From: Candidatus Uhrbacteria bacterium
GTDB taxonomy: Bacteria > Patescibacteriota > Patescibacteriia > 2-12-FULL-60-25
DNA: 64,000 nucleotides
Reading direction: 5' to 3'
Assembly (NCBI GenBank): GCA_016203535.1
Contig: JACQMO010000019.1
Coordinates: 23,899 to 87,898, forward strand
In this document: in pieces, positions 35,897-46,335 of the stretch
How the letters are laid out: each line of letters begins with the position of its first letter
Position numbering within the stretch: position 1 is the stretch's first letter
The notes under the pieces: generated by a model
Told to the model about the DNA's origin: nothing
Databases searched by the model: none
The model's input: the letters and a program-made list of their open reading frames with translations, nothing else
Program-made: the position numbers and the translations under genes

Positions 35897-37600
35897 ATGT
35901 CTCGCCTCGTGCATTCGTGGCGGCTGGTTTGCCGTATTCTCGTGCCGATCATCGTCGCCCTGTCACCTCTGTCCGCGCCTGTCGCGTTTACCTCTTCAGA
36001 CCTCGCGCCCATCCCTCCCTGCGCTGTCGTTCTTCCGACAGAATCAACTTCGACACAGGCGGTAGAAACAGTTTCATCTGCGCTAACAACATCCACCACC
36101 CCGGAACCTCCAACAATCCTATCCACCGCAACGACGACGCCCGTCAATATCACAACGACAGCCGTTCCGGTCTCTGCGCCGGTCGTGCCCGCTCCACCGC
36201 GCTACGATCTGCTTCGTCTGAATGAACTCATGCCGCAACCGGCAGAGGGGAAAGAATGGATCGAAATGACCTCGATCGACCCAAACACGACGGTCGAGGT
36301 CGGCGGGCTTCGGTTGCGTGATCGGACCGGCGTGATCTTCACCTTCGCTAGCGGGACGCTCGACGCCGCGCATCCGTTCGTCGTCGCAACGCTTTCGAGC
36401 TCCCGGCTGAACAACGATGGTGACGACGTTTCGCTGGTCGACCCATCGGGCGCCATTCTCGACACCTTCGCTTACCTGGATTCGGAAAAAGGAAAAACGT
36501 GGTCGCGATATCCCGACGGCATCGGCGCGTGGGCCGTGTCAGATCCGACGCCGGACGGCAAAAACCTCGCGCCGCCCATCCCGCCGGATGAACCCGAAGA
36601 ATCCGAGGGACCGATGATCCTCCCGGCGGAAACGAACGACGAAATAGAAGAGCCGGCGCCCGCCGAAGCCGAACCCACCTCGGACACGCTCGAGCTCGGC
36701 GAGAGCATCGCGCCCGCCGAGCCGGAACCGGTCGAACAAGTCCCGCAATCGACAACTGAAAAAACGCTCGCGCGACGCGCCACGACAAATGCTATTTCCA
36801 CAAAGAAAAACGCGACGAAAAAAATAACGACGACGCGAAAACTCGCTTCGGCGTCAGTATCGCCACTAACAATCACCTTCGATATGATCAATGAAGATTC
36901 AAACCGCGGCATCCGCGTCCGCCTGAACGGTGTCGTCCGATCGCCGCCAGGACTTCTCACCGGACACGCATTTATCCTGAACGCGCCGGACGGACGAGGG
37001 CTCCTCGTGCGCGTTCCGACATCACGAAAACTTCCGGAGTTCGGCCGGAGGATGAGCATCACTGGTTCGCTTGTTTTCCAGGATTCAGGAATCCCGTACC
37101 TCAAACTCGGGGCAAAAGATGCGTGGGAGGTTGAGGCCGGAGAGGCGGGACCGGTCGTCCCGCGGACGGTCGACCTCACGATGCCCGCTGCCGAGGACGC
37201 GTGGAGCGTCGTCGCGGTGACAGGAACCGTCCGGAGTGTGCGCGGCCAGACCGTCACGCTCGAATATGCCTACGGCGATCTCGATATCGTCATAAAACCG
37301 GTGGCGAACTATCGGGCGGCCCGGCTTACCGCGGGCGACACGCTCACGGTCGTCGGATTTCTCGATATGACGCGGGAGTCGCCGCGCATTCTGCCGCGAC
37401 GCGCCGACGATATCGCGATCATCGCACACGCGACGCCGAAAAAACAACCGGGCGCGATGTCTCCCCTTCCCGGATGGACGCCGCTCGGCGCGGCCGGACT
37501 CGCGATCGCGGGAAACGAGGGCGTGAAAAGCTATCGCGAACGGCGAAAAAAACGCGCGCTTGAAAAAAACATCAAAACGGATCTTAATACGATGATATGA
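35897..37600 (+). CDS. Exported lamin-tail-domain (LTD) protein with OB-like C-terminal region
   Basis: LRLNELMPQPAEGKEWIEMTS...LRLRDRTGVIFTFASGTL; TM near the C-terminus. Confidence 0.78.
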   Translation: MSRLVHSWRLVCRILVPIIVALSPLSAPVAFTSSDLAPIPPCAVVLPTESTSTQAVETVSSALTTSTTPEPPTILSTATTTPVNITTTAVPVSAPVVPAPPRYDLLRLNELMPQPAEGKEWIEMTSIDPNTTVEVGGLRLRDRTGVIFTFASGTLDAAHPFVVATLSSSRLNNDGDDVSLVDPSGAILDTFAYLDSEKGKTWSRYPDGIGAWAVSDPTPDGKNLAPPIPPDEPEESEGPMILPAETNDEIEEPAPAEAEPTSDTLELGESIAPAEPEPVEQVPQSTTEKTLARRATTNAISTKKNATKKITTTRKLASASVSPLTITFDMINEDSNRGIRVRLNGVVRSPPGLLTGHAFILNAPDGRGLLVRVPTSRKLPEFGRRMSITGSLVFQDSGIPYLKLGAKDAWEVEAGEAGPVVPRTVDLTMPAAEDAWSVVAVTGTVRSVRGQTVTLEYAYGDLDIVIKPVANYRAARLTAGDTLTVVGFLDMTRESPRILPRRADDIAIIAHATPKKQPGAMSPLPGWTPLGAAGLAIAGNEGVKSYRERRKKRALEKNIKTDLNTMI

Positions 37601-38118
37601 AGAGCGTCCTACGAACCGCCGTACTCCTTTCCGGTTTAAGCGCATTTGGAGCCGGATGCCTTTCCATGCCGACGACGGGCCAACGAGCCCCGTTACAACC
37701 GACGGAAAATAAGAAAACTCTCCTCGGAAATGAACGGAATTCGTATTGCACCGCGGAACCGGAAGAAAACGAGATCGGCGCGATGGTCTATCCGATCTCG
37801 CCGGCCTATTGGAACATGCCGCACCTCGGACAAATTTTTACGGCGCTCGACTGCAATAATCGAGAACGGGCGATGAACGTTCCGGGAATGAGGGACGGGA
37901 CGTACGTCTCGGGGATTTCCCTCTCCTGGGGAGATGGCGCGCCCACCTCCGAAATGGCGGCGCTCCTCAAAAAACTTGGTTTCACGGAAACGAAATCCGG
38001 CCTCTGGCAGAAGGACGATCCGATTTCGCTGGATGGTCTCGACCAACTTCGCGCGCTCCTACGTGACCCTGAAAAAAACGGCGGCCTGGAATCCGAAGAC
38101 TGCCTGAACTGCGGATAA
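37597..38118 (+). CDS. Hypothetical lipoprotein, 173 aa
   Basis: Signal peptide with LSAFGAGC lipobox; overlaps the upstream stop. Confidence 0.65.
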   Translation: MKSVLRTAVLLSGLSAFGAGCLSMPTTGQRAPLQPTENKKTLLGNERNSYCTAEPEENEIGAMVYPISPAYWNMPHLGQIFTALDCNNRERAMNVPGMRDGTYVSGISLSWGDGAPTSEMAALLKKLGFTETKSGLWQKDDPISLDGLDQLRALLRDPEKNGGLESEDCLNCG

Positions 38119-38140
38119 AAACGTTTTCGTCGGTCAAAAA

Positions 38141-38171
38141 GAAACAGACCCTACTAGGTCTGTTTCTTTTT
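38141..38171 (+). terminator. Rho-independent terminator
   Basis: AAACAGACC-CTACTA-GGTCTGTTT-CTTTTT. Confidence 0.85.
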
Positions 38172-38245
38172 GGAGCGGGTAGGGGGAGTCGAACCCCCAT
38201 CTCCACCTTGGCAAGGTGGCATAATAGCCGCTATACGATACCCGC
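38171..38245 (-). tRNA. tRNA-Gly (GCC)
   Basis: On - strand GCGGGTATCGTATAGCGGC...CTTGCCAAG...GGGGGTTCGACTCCCCCTACCCGCTCCA. Confidence 0.95.
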
Positions 38246-38303
38246 ACGCACGCTCCTCGAGCGACGTGAGACTATCAAGGAAAAACCGCCTTCGCAAGTC
38301 TCG

Positions 38304-40031
38304 TCACCAACTTCCCCCGCCGCCGCCTCCGCCGCCTCCTCCGGAGCCGCCGCCGGAAAATCCGGATCCTCCGGAACCGGACGACGACGGCGCGGCATAC
38401 GCGCTCGACGTAGCATCCGAGTGGAGATGCCCGAGCTCCGAAGCGAACGCCGCGGCGCCCATGCTCGAGAGCGCCCCTTCCGCCCAGTCCGGCGGCGGGA
38501 CGTGGAGCGACGCGAATTGCTCCGCCCATTTCTTCTCCACGCCGAACACGATCGCGTATGGCAGGAGCGCCTGAAACTCCTCGGGCGTTCGTTCCGGCGC
38601 GTTATGAAAATCCATCCGGTCCTTTTCCGTGACCGACAAAAACCACTTAAACCCCTTGATGGCCGCGAGGAGCTTCGCCCCTTTTTGATTCCGCCGCGGC
38701 ATGAACCAGCCGAACACGGCGACAATGAGTCCCGTTAAAAATGCGCTCAATGCCCCGACGCCCGTCGAGCTGAAGAAAAAGAGGATCCCCCAAATCAAAA
38801 GAACCCCGATGATGATATACGTCGTCCGCGTCTGATTCGGTTTCGCGTCGAAAATATCAAGACGGTCTACCGATTTCTGGACGTTCGTCTTGAACGCCGC
38901 GACGGCTTCATAAAACTTTTCACGCTTCAACTGCGACATCGTCTGTTCGTCTCCACCTTTGAACAGGCCGCGGAGGATGAACAGCTCATACGGTTCGAGT
39001 TCCTTGTCCGCGTCTTTGTGCTTTACGAACGTGAACGTTTGTTTCGAACCGAAAAGGCCCGCGACCTCCCCGAAGCGGATGTTGAGATATCCGCGCCGCG
39101 CGAGATCTATGATCGTCGCCGTGACGGTGCGCGGCGGCACCTCGCCGTCCGTCATCGCCGCTCCGACCATGGCCGGCGTAAGTTTCTCCGGCGGTTCGTA
39201 CTCCGGAATGATCGCGCCGAGTTCCGGATCGCGTCCGCGCGTCCGCCATCGCCAATACATGACGCCGAACGCGATCAACGGAACAAGAAGAATCCCGTTG
39301 TCCCTGAACAGCTCCCACGTCCGATCCAGAAACGTGGGTTCCGCGATGACGCCTTTGGGGAATCCGATAACGACCGTGAGTCCTTCGCTCGGATCAAGGA
39401 CGCGCGTCGTCGAAAAGACAAGTTCATCCGCTTCCGTTTCGACGGAACAGGCCTGTTCGATTGAGCCGTAGATCCCCGTAAAGCAGGTCGTTTTCACCGA
39501 CGCGGGGTTCAGCCCCTCCGGAAGCGCAAGCCGAAAGGAGGCCTGCTCGATCGGAACCTGCCAGCCGTTCCCCGTCACGTTCCAATACAGTTCGTCTTGA
39601 TCCGGAAAAAAATTCAGGGCGCGGTTCGTTCGATATCCGATGGCGTACACGTGCGCTCCGGTCATCGTGACGTCCGGATCGCCGATTTTCAGATTCAGGA
39701 CGCCGTCGGAGGTGGATTCATCGTATTCCTCCTCCTTGCCATTACGCTCGACGGTTGTAACAGCGAGCCGCAATTTGTACGTTGCGCCTCGACGGTCATA
39801 GCTCACGGGGATGTACCGGTAGATCCCATGGCGTTCGTTCCCACCGAAATCATACGCGATCCATTCCGAGAACGTCGCCGTCCGGTCGGAGGATACGGTC
39901 GCGGTGACGTGAAATCCCGTTATCCGTTCGGGAAGATACGCTGCTTCTTCCTCCTGTGCGGAGACGGGCGGAGCACCCCCGAGGAGGATGACGCCGACCA
40001 CAGACAGACCGGCGAGCAGGCGGCGCATCAT
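38304..40031 (-). CDS. DUF2207 family membrane protein with Gly/Ser-rich C-terminus
   Basis: ITGFHVTATVSSDRTATFSEWIAYDFGGNERHGIYRYIP; ends SGGGSGGGGGGGGGGSW. Confidence 0.85.
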   Translation of the reverse strand: MMRRLLAGLSVVGVILLGGAPPVSAQEEEAAYLPERITGFHVTATVSSDRTATFSEWIAYDFGGNERHGIYRYIPVSYDRRGATYKLRLAVTTVERNGKEEEYDESTSDGVLNLKIGDPDVTMTGAHVYAIGYRTNRALNFFPDQDELYWNVTGNGWQVPIEQASFRLALPEGLNPASVKTTCFTGIYGSIEQACSVETEADELVFSTTRVLDPSEGLTVVIGFPKGVIAEPTFLDRTWELFRDNGILLVPLIAFGVMYWRWRTRGRDPELGAIIPEYEPPEKLTPAMVGAAMTDGEVPPRTVTATIIDLARRGYLNIRFGEVAGLFGSKQTFTFVKHKDADKELEPYELFILRGLFKGGDEQTMSQLKREKFYEAVAAFKTNVQKSVDRLDIFDAKPNQTRTTYIIIGVLLIWGILFFFSSTGVGALSAFLTGLIVAVFGWFMPRRNQKGAKLLAAIKGFKWFLSVTEKDRMDFHNAPERTPEEFQALLPYAIVFGVEKKWAEQFASLHVPPPDWAEGALSSMGAAAFASELGHLHSDATSSAYAAPSSSGSGGSGFSGGGSGGGGGGGGGGSW

Positions 40032-40092
40032 ATTGGTGAAAATGGTAGAATAGACGGCGGAAACGCGCCAATCGAACCCGTTTCCGATTCCC

Positions 40093-41865
40093 ATGAAAAC
40101 TTCGGCAAAAACCTCAAGCGAACTGGCAAAAATTTTCTTTGAAATCGCCTATTACGACGAGATGCAGAGCGTCCCGTTCAAGCCGCGCGCGTACCAGCTC
40201 GCCTCCGAATCCATGGCCGCGCTCGGGAATGACGTGGAAGCTGCGTGGCGGAAGGGCGGGATCAGGGCGCTCAAGGAGCTGCCGGGCGTGGGACAGTCTA
40301 TCGCGGAAAAAATCGACGAGTATTTCCGTACCGGAAAGGTGAAGGCCCATGCGGACATGAAAAAGAAATTCCCGGTGGACATTTGGTCGCTGTCGAGAAT
40401 CGAAGGGCTGGGGCCGAAACACATCCATGACCTCTACACGGTTCTCAAGGTCAAAGACCTCGGCGGATTAAAAAAGGCGCTGGCTTCTCACAAAGTCCGG
40501 ACGATTCCCCGATGGGGAGAGAAAAGCGAAGAGAAGCTCGCGCGAGAGCTCGGCCTCATGGAACGCGCGAGCGGTCGGCATTTGCTCGGTGTTATTTTGC
40601 CTGTGGCGGATGACATCGTGACCAAACTTTCTAAAATCAAGGGCGTAAAGCATTGCGTCTATGCCGGATCGCTCCGGCGCAAGCAGGAAACGATCGGCGA
40701 CATCGACCTCATCGCCACGACAAGCGATCCGGAACGCGTGATGGATGCCTTCGTCTCGCTTCCCATGGTCGAGACGGTGCAGGAACGCGGGAAAACTCGC
40801 TCGTCCGTGCGGCTCACGATGGGCATCGACGCGGATCTGCGCGTCGTCCCCGACGCCGTGTATGGCGCGACGCTCCAGTATTTCACGGGGGACAAGCGGC
40901 ATAACGTCCTCCTTCGCGAATACGCATTGAGCAAACATTTTACCCTCAATGAATACGGGCTCTTTCGCCTCAAAAAGGGACGCGATGGACACAAAAGCGG
41001 AGCATTGGTCGTGTGCAAAACCGAAGAGGAAATTTATCGGAAGCTCGGCATGGACACGCCGCCGCCGGAACTCCGCGTGGGCGGCGACGAGCTCGATGCC
41101 GCGCGCGAGCATCGCCTGCCAAAGATCGTCCCGTATGGATCGGTGAGAGGCGACCTTCAAGTGCAGACGAACTGGACCGATGGCTCTGCGACGATCGAAA
41201 AAATGGCCGTCGCCGCGAAGAATGCGGGGCTTTCCTACATGGCGGTGACGGATCATACGAAGGCACTCGCGTTTGTCGGCGGGCTGGATGATGCGAAGGT
41301 CGCCAAGCAAGGAAAAGAGATTGACCGACTGAACAAAAAACTTCGCGGCTTCCTTATCCTCAAGGGAACGGAGTGCGATATTTTGAAAGATGGCTCGCTC
41401 GACCTTTCGGACAAAACGCTCGCGACGCTCGACTGGGTCGGCATATCCGTGCACTCACACTTCAATCTGCCGCGCGCCGAACAGACAAGGCGCGTGATCC
41501 AAGCGATATCGAATCCCAACGTAGACTGCCTGTTCCATCCCACCTGCCGGCTCATCGGAAAACGTGAAGGAATCGACCTCGACATGGACGAGATCGTCGC
41601 CGCGGCAAAGAAATACCGGGTCGCGCTGGAAATCGACGCGCACCCGGACCGCACCGATCTGCGCGACCTGCACGTCCGCATGACGGTGAAGGCAGGGGTC
41701 AAACTCGTCATCGACACCGATGCCCACGCCCCCGACCACTTCCGTTTCATTCCGCTCGGCGAAGCCGTCGCCCGGCGGGGGTGGGCGACGAAAAACGACA
41801 TTTTGAATACGAAAACCGCGAGCGCACTCCTGGCGTATCTCGACAAGAAACGAAAACGCGCCTAG
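40093..41865 (+). CDS. polX: DNA polymerase/3'-5' exonuclease PolX
   Basis: Pol-beta-like HhH and nucleotidyltransferase (YAGSLRRKQETIGDIDLIAT) plus C-terminal PHP domain. Confidence 0.93.
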   Translation: MKTSAKTSSELAKIFFEIAYYDEMQSVPFKPRAYQLASESMAALGNDVEAAWRKGGIRALKELPGVGQSIAEKIDEYFRTGKVKAHADMKKKFPVDIWSLSRIEGLGPKHIHDLYTVLKVKDLGGLKKALASHKVRTIPRWGEKSEEKLARELGLMERASGRHLLGVILPVADDIVTKLSKIKGVKHCVYAGSLRRKQETIGDIDLIATTSDPERVMDAFVSLPMVETVQERGKTRSSVRLTMGIDADLRVVPDAVYGATLQYFTGDKRHNVLLREYALSKHFTLNEYGLFRLKKGRDGHKSGALVVCKTEEEIYRKLGMDTPPPELRVGGDELDAAREHRLPKIVPYGSVRGDLQVQTNWTDGSATIEKMAVAAKNAGLSYMAVTDHTKALAFVGGLDDAKVAKQGKEIDRLNKKLRGFLILKGTECDILKDGSLDLSDKTLATLDWVGISVHSHFNLPRAEQTRRVIQAISNPNVDCLFHPTCRLIGKREGIDLDMDEIVAAAKKYRVALEIDAHPDRTDLRDLHVRMTVKAGVKLVIDTDAHAPDHFRFIPLGEAVARRGWATKNDILNTKTASALLAYLDKKRKRA

Positions 41866-41880
41866 GATTGCGCGGCCCAA

Positions 41881-41966
41881 GCCCGGGTGGCGGAATGGTA
41901 TACGCAGGGGACTTAAAATCCCCGGTTCGAAAGGACATGTGGGTTCGATCCCCACCCCGGGCACCA
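41881..41966 (+). tRNA. tRNA-Leu (TAA)
   Basis: GCCCGGGTGGCGGAATGGTATACGCAGGGGACTTAAAATCCCC...GGGTTCGATCCCCACCCCGGGCACCA. Confidence 0.95.
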
Positions 41967-42003
41967 GAAAAAAACAACGCGCGCTGCGTTGTTTTTTGTT
42001 TTC
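41967..42003 (+). terminator. Rho-independent terminator after tRNA-Leu
   Basis: AAAACAACGC-GCGCT-GCGTTGTTTTTTG. Confidence 0.8.
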
Positions 42004-42029
42004 CCTGCATGCGCGTATACTAAGCCGAT

Positions 42030-42422
42030 ATGAACATCAAACACGTCATGTGGGTTCTTCGTGTCGCGGTTGCCGGAGAATTCATCGGTCACGGAATGTT
42101 CGCGCTCCAGGGAAAGGCCTCCTGGTTCGTGTACTTCCAAGCCGTCGGAATCACCGGCGATGATACGATCCGCACCCTCCTCCTGCTCGTGGGCGTTCTG
42201 GATCTTGCGCTTGCGCTGCTCCTGCTCATCAAGCCGATCCCGCTCGCCATCGTTTGGATGACGTTCTGGGGGTTCTGGACCGCGCTCATCCGCTGGCCGA
42301 TCGGACCTGATCCGGTCTGGGATTTCGTCGAGAGGTCTGCCAACTGGGGCGCGCCGCTTGCGTTGCTTCTGCTTCTCGGTTGGCCGAAAACGGCGCGCGA
42401 GTGGCTCTGGGGCAAAAAATAG
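42030..42422 (+). CDS. DoxX-like membrane protein
   Basis: RVAVAGEFIGHGMFALQGKASW; 4 TM segments. Confidence 0.65.
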   Translation: MNIKHVMWVLRVAVAGEFIGHGMFALQGKASWFVYFQAVGITGDDTIRTLLLLVGVLDLALALLLLIKPIPLAIVWMTFWGFWTALIRWPIGPDPVWDFVERSANWGAPLALLLLLGWPKTAREWLWGKK

Positions 42423-42424
42423 CC

Positions 42425-43678
42425 ATGGCAAAAAAACGCTCGCGCGTCCTGATCGTCGGCGGCGGGTTCGGAGGGCTTGCCACGGCATTGGCGCTCTCCA
42501 AGCACACGGCAGATACGGAACTTGAAATCACCCTGCTCTCCGACAAACCGCACTTCGAATACCACGCCGCCCTCTATCGCGTGGTCACCGGAAAATCGCC
42601 GCTCGAGGTGTGCATTCCCGTTTCAGAAATTCTCAAGCACGCGAACGTGAATTTCGATCTTGAAAAAGTCACGAGCGTGGATGCCGCCGAGCGCATGGTG
42701 CGCGGCGAATCCGGACGGCAATATCCATTCGACTATCTCGTGCTCGCGCTTGGTTCCGAAACGGCCTATTTCAAAATCCCTGGGCTGGAAACGTTCTCAT
42801 ATGGGTTCAAATCCATCCAGGAAGCGATGCGCCTCAAGCGGCATCTCCACGAGGTCATCGGAACCTGCGCGATTTCGGATACCGATACGGAGGAAGATCT
42901 CTGCCGGATGCATCTTGTGATCGTGGGTGGCGGGCCGAGCGGCGTCGAACTCGCCGCAGAACTTGCGGTCTACGCGCGGCGGCTCGCGAAAAACCATGGG
43001 GTTGATCCGCGCCTCCTGGCCATCGACATCATCGACAGCGCTCCGCGCATCCTTCCTATGCTCCCGTCGCGCGTATCGGAGATCGTCGCCATGCGATTGC
43101 GCGCACTCGGCGTGAACCTCTTCCTCAACCGGCCGATGCTCGAAGGAAAAATACGGGAGATCATGGTGCGCGGGATGACCATGCACACGGAAACGATCAT
43201 CTGGACAGCCGGCGTCGCGCCGAATGCGCTCTATGCGTCCACTGGCGCGTTCCGCTTCGACAAAAAGGGTCGCGTCGAAGTCGACGTCGCTCTCCGCGCG
43301 AAAGGGCACAAAAATATTTTCGTCATCGGCGACGGCGCGGCAACGCAATATTCAGGGATGGCGCAGACCGCCATTCACGACGGCAAACATGTCGCGGCTG
43401 CCATCCCGCGGCTTCTCCGAAAACAACGGCCGGCACCGTATATCCCGAAGCGGCCTGCGTACTCCATCCCGGTCGGCCCGGGGTGGGCCGCGACCATGTT
43501 CGGCTCCCTTCTCTTCACCGGTTACCTTGGCTGGATCTTCCGTCGCGCGATTGATTTCCGCTTTTTCCTGTCCATCCTTCCCTTCGGAAAAGCGCTCACG
43601 GCGTTCCGCTGCGGAAAACGGCTCACGGAGTCCTGCCCGGCGTGCGCCGAACCTACTTCTTCATCATCTCCTCGTTGA
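42425..43678 (+). CDS. FAD-dependent oxidoreductase, type II NADH dehydrogenase-like
   Basis: VLIVGGGFGGLATALAL; LVIVGGGPSGVELAAEL; IFVIGDGAA. Confidence 0.85.
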   Translation: MAKKRSRVLIVGGGFGGLATALALSKHTADTELEITLLSDKPHFEYHAALYRVVTGKSPLEVCIPVSEILKHANVNFDLEKVTSVDAAERMVRGESGRQYPFDYLVLALGSETAYFKIPGLETFSYGFKSIQEAMRLKRHLHEVIGTCAISDTDTEEDLCRMHLVIVGGGPSGVELAAELAVYARRLAKNHGVDPRLLAIDIIDSAPRILPMLPSRVSEIVAMRLRALGVNLFLNRPMLEGKIREIMVRGMTMHTETIIWTAGVAPNALYASTGAFRFDKKGRVEVDVALRAKGHKNIFVIGDGAATQYSGMAQTAIHDGKHVAAAIPRLLRKQRPAPYIPKRPAYSIPVGPGWAATMFGSLLFTGYLGWIFRRAIDFRFFLSILPFGKALTAFRCGKRLTESCPACAEPTSSSSPR

Positions 43679-44006
43679 AAAACTCGCCGCAGGATTTTGA
43701 AAGCTTTTCCTGTTCGGCAGTCGTCGGCTGGGAACCTTGAAGAAGTTCTGACACCCGTTTTTCACCGAGGACTCTTTTCCCGCACTCCATGAGACCCGGC
43801 GGAATGATCTCGCCGATTCCACCGGGACCGGAAAGTCCACTGACGACGCCTTGGAACATCTGTGAACCGGCCGATTGCATCATTTGCTGGAACCCCCCGC
43901 CGGACACGAAGAGCCCTGCCGTCACGGCCCCGGCAAGAATCGCCGCGCCGATGAGCGTCCAGATGATGAGATATAATGCTCCCAGGATTTTCAGGAAGGT
44001 GTTCAT
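43653..44006 (-). CDS. Hypothetical small membrane protein
   Basis: 117 aa; LGALYLIIWTLIGAAILAGAVTAGLFV. Confidence 0.6.
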   Translation of the reverse strand: MNTFLKILGALYLIIWTLIGAAILAGAVTAGLFVSGGGFQQMMQSAGSQMFQGVVSGLSGPGGIGEIIPPGLMECGKRVLGEKRVSELLQGSQPTTAEQEKLSKSCGEFFNEEMMKK

Positions 44007-44082
44007 ACTAAAGGTATGTTACTCCGCTCGCCGTCCTCTAGCCATGCCGACGGTCCGTGCGCTAAGGTAGAGGCATCACGCT

Positions 44083-45105
44083 ATGGAGGAGATCGAACGC
44101 ATCGTCGCGCCGGATTCGCTGGAACAGGACCGTGGATTCGAGGTCTCCCTCCGTCCGAAGACGCTCCAGGAATTCATCGGCCAGCCGAAGGTGAAGGAAA
44201 ACCTGACGATTTTTCTTGAAGCCGCGCGGGGACGGAAAGAGCCATGCGAACATGTTCTCTTATACGGCCCCCCGGGACTCGGAAAAACCACGCTCGCGCA
44301 TGTCATCGGCGCCGAGATGGGTGCGACGGTCAAGGTGACAAGCGGGCCCGCGCTTGAACGCGTCGGCGACCTCGCGGCCATCCTCACCAACCTCGAGGAA
44401 GGAGACGTGCTGTTCATCGACGAAATCCACCGCATGAACCGGACGATCGAGGAGGTGCTCTATCCGGCCATGGAGGATTACGCGCTCGATATCGTCATCG
44501 GCAAAGGCCCGACCGCGCGCACGCTCCGGCTCGATCTGAAACGCTTCACGCTCATCGGCGCGACGACGAAGATGTCGCTCCTGTCCGGACCGTTTCGCGA
44601 CCGGTTCGGCGCGATCTACCATTTGGACTTCTACGGCATCGAGGAGATGATCGACATCATCCGACGGAGCGCGGCGCTTCTCGACATCGCCGTCGGCGCG
44701 GACGAAGCCCGCGTGATCGCCTCACGGTCGCGCCGGACGCCGCGTGTCGCGAACCGGCTCCTGAAGCGCGTCCGCGACTACGCCCAGGTCCGCGGGGATG
44801 GTACACTTTCGACGCCCGTGGTGGATGAGGCGCTCACCCGTCTCGACATCGACCCGCGCGGCTTGGACGACATGGACCGCCGGACCCTCCTCGCGATGAT
44901 CGAGAAATTCGGCGGCGGCCCCGTGGGGCTCACGACCCTCGCCGCCTCGACCGCGGAAGACGTCGCGACGCTCGAAGAGGTGATCGAGCCGTTTCTCCTG
45001 CGCGAAGGCCTCATCGACCGGACCCCCCGCGGCCGCGTCGCGACCGACCTGGCCTATCACCATCTCGGGCTGACCCCACCGAACCGACAATCCTCCCTCA
45101 CCTAG
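44083..45105 (+). CDS. ruvB: Holliday junction helicase RuvB
   Basis: [36 protein letters not shown]. Confidence 0.97.
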   Translation: MEEIERIVAPDSLEQDRGFEVSLRPKTLQEFIGQPKVKENLTIFLEAARGRKEPCEHVLLYGPPGLGKTTLAHVIGAEMGATVKVTSGPALERVGDLAAILTNLEEGDVLFIDEIHRMNRTIEEVLYPAMEDYALDIVIGKGPTARTLRLDLKRFTLIGATTKMSLLSGPFRDRFGAIYHLDFYGIEEMIDIIRRSAALLDIAVGADEARVIASRSRRTPRVANRLLKRVRDYAQVRGDGTLSTPVVDEALTRLDIDPRGLDDMDRRTLLAMIEKFGGGPVGLTTLAASTAEDVATLEEVIEPFLLREGLIDRTPRGRVATDLAYHHLGLTPPNRQSSLT

Positions 45106-45141
45106 CTACAGTCTACGGCCTACCGCCTATAGTCTATTCCC

Positions 45142-45393
45142 ATGATCCCCCTCCCCATCTTCCTCGCCGTCTGGGCGTTTCTCCTCCTCATCTGGCTGGC
45201 GTTTGCGGCGATCAGCGCGCTGCAGATGCTCCGCTTTGGCGTGAGCGGCCACATGGTCTACGTTTCCACGGGATTGTTCATGATCGTATCCTTCCTGGTT
45301 CTGTCCGCCACGGCGCTGTTTTTCCTCACCGTCGATTGGTCGCTCGGATTGGAATTGAGCCTCCCCGCGTTCAACGCGACCATCCCCCTCTAG
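45142..45393 (+). CDS. Small membrane protein
   Basis: 83 aa, 2 TM, immediately upstream of the PH-domain gene. Confidence 0.6.
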   Translation: MIPLPIFLAVWAFLLLIWLAFAAISALQMLRFGVSGHMVYVSTGLFMIVSFLVLSATALFFLTVDWSLGLELSLPAFNATIPL

Positions 45394-45394
45394 C

Positions 45395-45991
45395 ATGTTT
45401 GATCTCGCCCATCTCCCGAACGGCGCGCCGAATGAGAAGGCGGTCGTGCTGCTGCGCCGGCATTGGTTCACGATGCTCTCGCTCGCGCTCTCCTTCGCGT
45501 TCGTTCTGCTCCTCCCTCCCGCGATCTACATCGGCCTTCTTCTCATTGTCCCGGATTTTTTCAGCGATTCCGTCCGTGTAACGCTGCTCGTGCTCGGCGG
45601 ATCGATTTTTTTCCTGTTCGCCTGGCTGTTCCTCTATCAAAGCTACATCGACTATTACCTGGACGTCTGGATCGTGACGAACCGACGCATCTTGAGCATG
45701 GAACAGCACGGGCTGTTTTCACGGACCGTGTCGGAACTGCGGCTGCATCGCGTGCAGGATGTGACCGCGGAAGTGCACGGATTCTGGCGCACCATGTTCG
45801 ATTTTGGGGATCTCTACATCCAGACGGCCGGAGAAAAAGAGCGGTTCATCTTTGAAGAAATTCCGCATCCGAACGCGGTCGCGAAGACCATCCTCGATCT
45901 CGCCGAAGAACAGCGCAAGGCGCATCTTGAGGAAGCCGTGGAGGAATTCGGGATGCCGGACGGGAAGAAGCAAGCAGCAAGCAGCACGTAG
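45395..45991 (+). CDS. Bacterial PH (YdbS-like) domain membrane protein
   Basis: YYLDVWIVTNRRILSMEQHGLFSRTVSELRLHRVQDVTAE. Confidence 0.85.
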   Translation: MFDLAHLPNGAPNEKAVVLLRRHWFTMLSLALSFAFVLLLPPAIYIGLLLIVPDFFSDSVRVTLLVLGGSIFFLFAWLFLYQSYIDYYLDVWIVTNRRILSMEQHGLFSRTVSELRLHRVQDVTAEVHGFWRTMFDFGDLYIQTAGEKERFIFEEIPHPNAVAKTILDLAEEQRKAHLEEAVEEFGMPDGKKQAASST

Positions 45992-45997
45992 CAGGGG

Positions 45998-46327
45998 CTA
46001 TCTCCCGATCGGCGGGAGTTTCGGAGGCAGGCGCGGCGGGAGGGACGGCGGAGACATGGGACGCGGCATGGACGAGGGGCCGCCCCCGAGCGTCGTGCGG
46101 GCGAGCGACGTCCCTTGCGTCGGACCGGTCGGCTTGCCGAGACTCCGCGTCACATAGTCGCGCGCGGACGTCGCCTGCGGTCCGCCGCGGACGGCGGAAT
46201 CGCGCGTCTGCATCGATCCGGAGCGCAGGGACTCGATGCGCGCTTCAGTTTTCTGCGCGCGCTTTTCGCTGTGCGAGAGCTGCGGGCCGGTCGGTTTTTG
46301 GCCAAAGAGACCTTTGAGAAATCCCAT
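45998..46327 (-). CDS. Hypothetical Pro-rich protein
   Basis: 109 aa ORF; MGFLKGLFGQKPTGP. Confidence 0.5.
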   Translation of the reverse strand: MGFLKGLFGQKPTGPQLSHSEKRAQKTEARIESLRSGSMQTRDSAVRGGPQATSARDYVTRSLGKPTGPTQGTSLARTTLGGGPSSMPRPMSPPSLPPRLPPKLPPIGR

Positions 46328-46335
46328 ATTTACAA

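Noticed and set aside
38318-38380. CCGCCG-type low-complexity repeat
   Set aside because: Codes for the Gly/Ser-rich tail usual in DUF2207-type proteins; not an independent element
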